This document shows, in pieces, positions 59,803-64,000 of a DNA stretch of 64,000 nucleotides. The stretch comes from an uncultured Lacinutrix sp. (lineage in GTDB: Bacteria; Bacteroidota; Bacteroidia; Flavobacteriales; Flavobacteriaceae). The notes beneath the pieces were generated by a model. It had not been told where the DNA came from, searched no databases, and worked only from the letters and a program-made list of their open reading frames with translations. Position 1 is the first letter of the stretch, and every line of letters begins with the position of its first letter. The position numbers were made by a program, and so were the translations under genes. Where the stretch lies: the NCBI RefSeq assembly GCF_947500605.1, contig NZ_CANMSJ010000002.1, positions 186,001 to 250,000 on the forward strand, given 5' to 3'.

Positions 59803-62800
59803 TTATGCTTCAATAGTTTGTACTGCTGGTTTACTAGACATTTTTTCTTGTAACCACTGAAATAATATAAACAGGATAGGAATAACGAATACTCCCAAAA
59901 TGGTTCCTATAAGCAATCCTCCCACTGCACCTGTACCAATAGATCTATTTCCTTCGGAACCTACACCTTTAGCTAATACCAATGGCATTAAACCTAGAAT
60001 AAAGGCAAATGAAGTCATCAATATTGGACGTAAACGTGACTTTGCTCCATCTATAGCAGCCTCGACAATGCTTTCTCCTTTTCGTCGTTTCTGCAATGCT
60101 ATTTCCACAATAAGTATGGCATTCTTGGCTAATAAACCAATAAGCATAATTAGAGAGATTTGGAAATAAATGTTGTTTTCTAATCCTAAAAACTTAGTAC
60201 TTATATAAGCCCCAAAGACTCCAAACGGTAATGATAAGATTACTGCAAATGGTAATAAGTAACTTTCATACTGCGCACTTAATAAGAAATACACAAATAG
60301 AATACTTAATCCAAAAATGAAGATAGTTTGGTTACCTGCACTTACTTCTTCTCTTGTTAAACCAGAATAAGCAACCGTATAATTATTAGGTAATTTTGCA
60401 ACTTCCTCTTCAATAACTCTAATAGCATCACCTGTACTAAACCCATCGTTTGTAGCACCAGTTATAGATGTAGAATTAAATAAGTTAAAACGTGTTACCG
60501 ATTGTGGACCATATACACGCTCTAATTTTACGAACTGTGTAATTGGCGTCATCTCACCAGAATCTGTACGAACGTACATGCTATTTAAATCGTCTACATC
60601 TGCTCTGTCATCTGGTAAAGCTTGAATATATACTCTAAATTGTTTCCCGAATCGAGAGAAATCTGAAGCGTAAATTCCACCAATATAACCTTGTAAAGTT
60701 GAGAAAATACTGTTAATAGGTACTCCTTTTTCTTTTGCTAATGGTACATTAACTTCCATTTCGTATTGTGGATAGTTTGTACTAAAAGATGATTGTGCAT
60801 ATTTTACTTCTGGATGCGACATTAAAGCCATTGCGAAATCTTTATTCGCTTGATCTAAATCTTTAAACTCGCCACCAAATTTATCTAATAAATTCACCTC
60901 GAAACCAGCTGAGTTACCAAAACCACGAATACTTGGTGGTGAAAAGAAGATAATATTTGCTTCTTTTATACCTGCGGCAACACCAAATAACTTACCAGTA
61001 ATTGATTGTACAGAGGTTGCAACATCTTCACGATCTGCCCAATCTGCAAGTTTTATAATACCAAAACCATAGTTACTACCAGTACCATTAATTAAACTTC
61101 TACCTTTAATAAAGTTTACTGCAACAATACCATCGATATCTTTTATTTTGCCATATAAATCTCTAGAAACAGCATCTGTTCTATCTAAAGATGACCCTTC
61201 TGGTAATGCTATGTTTGCAAAAATAATTCCTCTATCTTCATTTGGTACAAATCCTGTAGGTGTTGTACTAGATGCCCAGTAAATTCCAGCAAAAGCTAAA
61301 ATTAATAATAAAGGAGAAATCCATTTTACTTTGTATAAAAAATGAAGTGATTTTCCGTAACGCTCTATTGTTGCATTAAATCCGCGATTAAAAAGTTTAT
61401 AAAAACGCTTTAATGGACTCTTACCTTTTAACTCTTCGTCATCTTTATGAGGCTTTAATAATAACGCACATAATGCCGGGCTTAAAGTCAATGCATTTAC
61501 TGCTGAAATTAAAATAGCAATAATTAAAGTGACACCAAATTGCTCGTAGAATACACCTGTAGGTCCTGTTACAAACGTTACCGGAATAAATACCGCTGCC
61601 ATTACTAAAGTAATAGATATAATAGCTCCAGATATTTCATTCATGGCAGTAAGTGTCGCCTTTTTAGGATCCTTTTCGCCTTCATCTAATTTAGCATGTA
61701 CGGCTTCTACAACCACAATAGCATCATCCACCACAATACCAATGGCGAGGACTAACGCAAATAGCGTCAACAGGTTAATTGAGTATCCAAAAACATTTAA
61801 GAAAAAGAACGTACCAATAATAGAAACCGGAACCGCAATTGCCGGAATTAAAGTAGATCTAAAATCTTGCAAAAAGAGGAATACCACTAAGAATACTAAT
61901 AAGAAGGCTTCTAACAACGTACTAATTACCTTTTCTATAGAGGCATTTAAAAACAAACTTGTATCGTAAGGCACAAAAACATCTAATCCTTCTGGAAGGT
62001 CTTTTTTAACCGACTCTAAAGTCACTTTAATGTTTTCAATAATTTCTCTTGCATTAGATCCTTTGGTTTGGAAAATACCCATAAAAACCGCTGGATTACC
62101 CATACTCATGGCGTTAGCAGCATAAGACTGTGCATCTAATTCTATAGTTGCTACATCGTTTAGACGTAGAAACTCTCCATTTCCTAAAGCTTTAATAACA
62201 ATATCTGCATATTGCTGCTCATGTTTAAAACGACCACTATATGTTAATGTATATGAAAATGCTTCACCATTATTCTGACCTAAAGAACCTGCAGCTGCTT
62301 CCAAGTTTTGCTCAGCTAAAGCTGCTGTAATATCTGAAGGTATTAAACCATAGGTTGCTAATTTTTCTGGTTTTAACCAAATACGCATCGCATAATCTTG
62401 TTGAGAGAATAAACTAACATCTCCAACACCACTAATACGTTGCATTGCAGGTACTACGTTTATTTTTAAGTAATTCTGAATAAAAGTAGCATCGTAACTC
62501 TCATTTTCAGAATACATAGAAATAAACATTAAAGCACTTGTTTCTTGCTTTTGTGTTATTACTCCTGTCTGAAGCACCTCTTGAGGCAATAATGCACTTG
62601 CTCTTGATACACGGTTTTGAACGTTAACCGCTGCAATATCTGCATCTACATCTTGATCAAAATAAACTGTGATTTCTGCTGTACCTGTATTAGATGCTGT
62701 AGAAGTGATATAACTCATCCCTTCAACACCATTAATTTGTTCCTCTATAGGAATAATTACACTCTCTAAAACAGTTTCTGCATTGGCTCCAGCATAAGAT

Positions 62801-62940
62801 GCTGTTACCTTAATGGTTGGCGGTGCAATATCTGGATACTCTTCTATGGGTAGACTTGATATACTAATAAAACCAAGTACAACTATGATAATAGAAATTA
62901 CCGTTGAAAGAACGGGTCTTTCAATAAATGTTTTTAACAT
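59803..62940 (-). CDS. RND efflux transporter permease (AcrB/HAE1-like)
   Basis: A 1045-residue inner-membrane pump. The opening MLKTFIERPVLSTVISIIIV and SLPIEEYPDIAPPTIKVTAS are characteristic, followed by the porter motifs (QNRVSRASALLPQEVLQTGV), 12 membrane helices and the proton-relay segment ALVLAIGIVVDDAIVVVEAV with Asp pair in helix 4. The C-terminal part has ISLIMLIGLLAKNAILIVE. It uses proton flux to expel hydrophobic substrates; the substrate range is unknown. It is 21 bases after the adaptor gene. Confidence 0.96.
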   Translation of the reverse strand: MLKTFIERPVLSTVISIIIVVLGFISISSLPIEEYPDIAPPTIKVTASYAGANAETVLESVIIPIEEQINGVEGMSYITSTASNTGTAEITVYFDQDVDADIAAVNVQNRVSRASALLPQEVLQTGVITQKQETSALMFISMYSENESYDATFIQNYLKINVVPAMQRISGVGDVSLFSQQDYAMRIWLKPEKLATYGLIPSDITAALAEQNLEAAAGSLGQNNGEAFSYTLTYSGRFKHEQQYADIVIKALGNGEFLRLNDVATIELDAQSYAANAMSMGNPAVFMGIFQTKGSNAREIIENIKVTLESVKKDLPEGLDVFVPYDTSLFLNASIEKVISTLLEAFLLVFLVVFLFLQDFRSTLIPAIAVPVSIIGTFFFLNVFGYSINLLTLFALVLAIGIVVDDAIVVVEAVHAKLDEGEKDPKKATLTAMNEISGAIISITLVMAAVFIPVTFVTGPTGVFYEQFGVTLIIAILISAVNALTLSPALCALLLKPHKDDEELKGKSPLKRFYKLFNRGFNATIERYGKSLHFLYKVKWISPLLLILAFAGIYWASSTTPTGFVPNEDRGIIFANIALPEGSSLDRTDAVSRDLYGKIKDIDGIVAVNFIKGRSLINGTGSNYGFGIIKLADWADREDVATSVQSITGKLFGVAAGIKEANIIFFSPPSIRGFGNSAGFEVNLLDKFGGEFKDLDQANKDFAMALMSHPEVKYAQSSFSTNYPQYEMEVNVPLAKEKGVPINSIFSTLQGYIGGIYASDFSRFGKQFRVYIQALPDDRADVDDLNSMYVRTDSGEMTPITQFVKLERVYGPQSVTRFNLFNSTSITGATNDGFSTGDAIRVIEEEVAKLPNNYTVAYSGLTREEVSAGNQTIFIFGLSILFVYFLLSAQYESYLLPFAVILSLPFGVFGAYISTKFLGLENNIYFQISLIMLIGLLAKNAILIVEIALQKRRKGESIVEAAIDGAKSRLRPILMTSFAFILGLMPLVLAKGVGSEGNRSIGTGAVGGLLIGTILGVFVIPILFILFQWLQEKMSSKPAVQTIEA

Positions 62941-62961
62941 GACTAATATTTTTGTTAGTTA

Positions 62962-64000
62962 CTAGTTTTTAAATAATACAGCTACAGGCTTAATAGCCTC
63001 CTCAAAAGGTGTGTCTTTTGGAGCAATAGCCATTCCTGTTCTTAATTTTCCTACTCCAGATACAATAAGTTTATCACCTACCTTAAGTCCAGATTCTACA
63101 ACATATAAGTTCCCAACAGTACCTTGTACTTTTATAATAGTCGCTTTTGCTTTATTCTCTTTATCAACAGTAAAAACCATAATATCTTTTTGTTGTTCGA
63201 ACGTTGCAGATTGTGGTACTACAATAGCATCTTTATATTCTATTGGCAATCTAATTTTACCACTGTTTCCATTGGTTAAAATTTCGTTTGGATTATCAAA
63301 AGCAGCTCTAATTTTTATAGTTCCAGTACTTTCGTTAATTTGACCTGTACTTGTTTGAATACGTCCAGTTTCAGAATATACTTTCCCATTAGCTAATACC
63401 AAGCTAACATCTGGTGAGTTTTTAATACGTTCGGCTTTGTTTTGTCCTTCGTACCTTTGTAAGTGATCTATGTATTGCGCTTCGTTAAAACTGAAAAAAG
63501 CATATACTTCACTAATATCACTAACAGTAGTTAATGGATTGCTATCGTTAGGGCTAATTAAAGCACCTTCTCTAAAATTAATAGCACCAACATAACCATC
63601 TACAGGACTTTTAATAGTAGCATAACCAATATTAGCAGAAACACCACTTAAGTTTGCTTTCGCTTGTGCTAGATTAGCTTTCGCTGTCTCTAATTGCACA
63701 CCACTAATAATGTTTTTTTCTACTAAAGGAATCAATTTATCTACCTCAACCTGTGCTACATTAACACGTGCTCTTGCAGCTCCGGCGTCTTGACTTAACG
63801 ATTGTGTTTCTAATTTAAATAAAGTTTGTCCTTTACGTACTTTTTGACCTTCGTCTACTAATACGTTTTGAATGTACCCAGAAACCTTAGCTCTTACGTC
63901 ACTATTTACAACGCCTTCTATATTTGTTGGGTATTCTTGGTAGCCTGTTACCGTTTTTGTTTGCATACTTACTACAGGAAAAGATGCTGGAGGTGCTGCT
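62962..64000 (-). CDS. RND efflux periplasmic adaptor (AcrA/MexA-like), partial at right edge
   Basis: The frame is open to base 64000 and continues outside the window; upstream residues read AAPPASFPVVS before the Met at 63966, which matches the region after a lipoprotein signal, so that Met is not the start. Visible parts are the lipoyl half-motif NSDVRAKVSGYIQNVLVDEG QKVRKGQTL, a helical hairpin (about 340 residues total visible), the second lipoyl half IGYATIKSPVDGYVGAINFR and the beta-barrel/membrane-proximal domain. It is the first gene of the efflux operon in this window. Confidence 0.92.
   Translation of the reverse strand, partial: AAPPASFPVVSMQTKTVTGYQEYPTNIEGVVNSDVRAKVSGYIQNVLVDEGQKVRKGQTLFKLETQSLSQDAGAARARVNVAQVEVDKLIPLVEKNIISGVQLETAKANLAQAKANLSGVSANIGYATIKSPVDGYVGAINFREGALISPNDSNPLTTVSDISEVYAFFSFNEAQYIDHLQRYEGQNKAERIKNSPDVSLVLANGKVYSETGRIQTSTGQINESTGTIKIRAAFDNPNEILTNGNSGKIRLPIEYKDAIVVPQSATFEQQKDIMVFTVDKENKAKATIIKVQGTVGNLYVVESGLKVGDKLIVSGVGKLRTGMAIAPKDTPFEEAIKPVAVLFKN

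Noticed and set aside
1-64000. CRISPR array, prophage or insertion sequence
   Set aside because: No regularly spaced repeats, transposase, integrase or phage structural genes were found.

Overview
The window is AT-rich, densely coded chromosomal DNA of a member of Bacteroidota, most likely a marine Flavobacteriaceae (Olleya/Lacinutrix/Winogradskyella-like; the genus is inference). Supporting signs are a PorZ homologue and a cargo-type C-terminal domain of the type IX secretion system, TonB-dependent receptors, a DUF4369/TlpA thiol oxidoreductase, Bacteroidota-type promoter elements (TTG-N17-23-TANNTTTG) and weak ribosome binding sites. No rRNA, tRNA, CRISPR array, prophage or complete insertion sequence is visible.

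Layout. 1-2.8 kb (minus): GNAT acetyltransferase, aspartate kinase and a lipid acyltransferase cut by the left edge. 2.9-8.9 kb (plus): fructose-bisphosphatase, then the most unusual locus of the window: a small coiled-coil protein, a coiled-coil/Roadblock-like protein, a Rab/Ras-like small GTPase and two paralogous hybrid histidine kinases. In the second kinase both the phospho-accepting His and the receiver Asp are replaced by Asn. 8.9-19.7 kb: TerB-like protein, the repair factor Mfd, a TlpA-like protein, an M61 peptidase, UmuD and UmuC (order umuC-umuD), a CYTH protein and DinB polymerase. 19.7-25.3 kb: HTH regulator with two tandem DUF2975 membrane proteins, a DUF2007/zinc-ribbon fusion, a Coa1-like protein, an NfeD-flotillin pair and a small lipoprotein gene that looks damaged at both ends. 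25.4-31.4 kb: a MocR regulator lacking the PLP lysine, divergent from a BtuB-like TonB receptor, then bioB, a JmjC/cupin-like protein and a small beta-barrel protein. 31.4-43.3 kb: recX, a large type IX cargo, a TonB receptor, recO, porZ and an MBOAT/AlgJ-like acetylation pair. 43.4-52.4 kb: glutamate dehydrogenase, an outer-membrane family protein, cystathionine gamma-synthase, DUF3298 lipoprotein, DinB-family protein, ArsC-like protein, DMT transporter, thioesterase, then yicC-gmk-nadD. 52.4-52.9 kb: a 510-base gene-free stretch that appears to encode a structured small RNA. 52.9-64 kb: LysM/BON protein, lipoprotein, gpsA, serine hydrolase with a TPR tail, and a tripartite RND efflux operon with a TetR regulator and an uncharacterised last gene; the adaptor gene runs off the right edge.

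How the parts work together. DNA repair is well represented (mfd, umuDC, dinB, recX, recO). Envelope functions dominate the rest. The GTPase/kinase locus reads as one signalling module: the GTPase and both kinases lie between a promoter-like element (5169) and a strong terminator (8885), with the coiled-coil and Roadblock-like genes directly upstream. It is the best candidate for an undescribed system. All assignments are from reading the sequence; no database search was possible.
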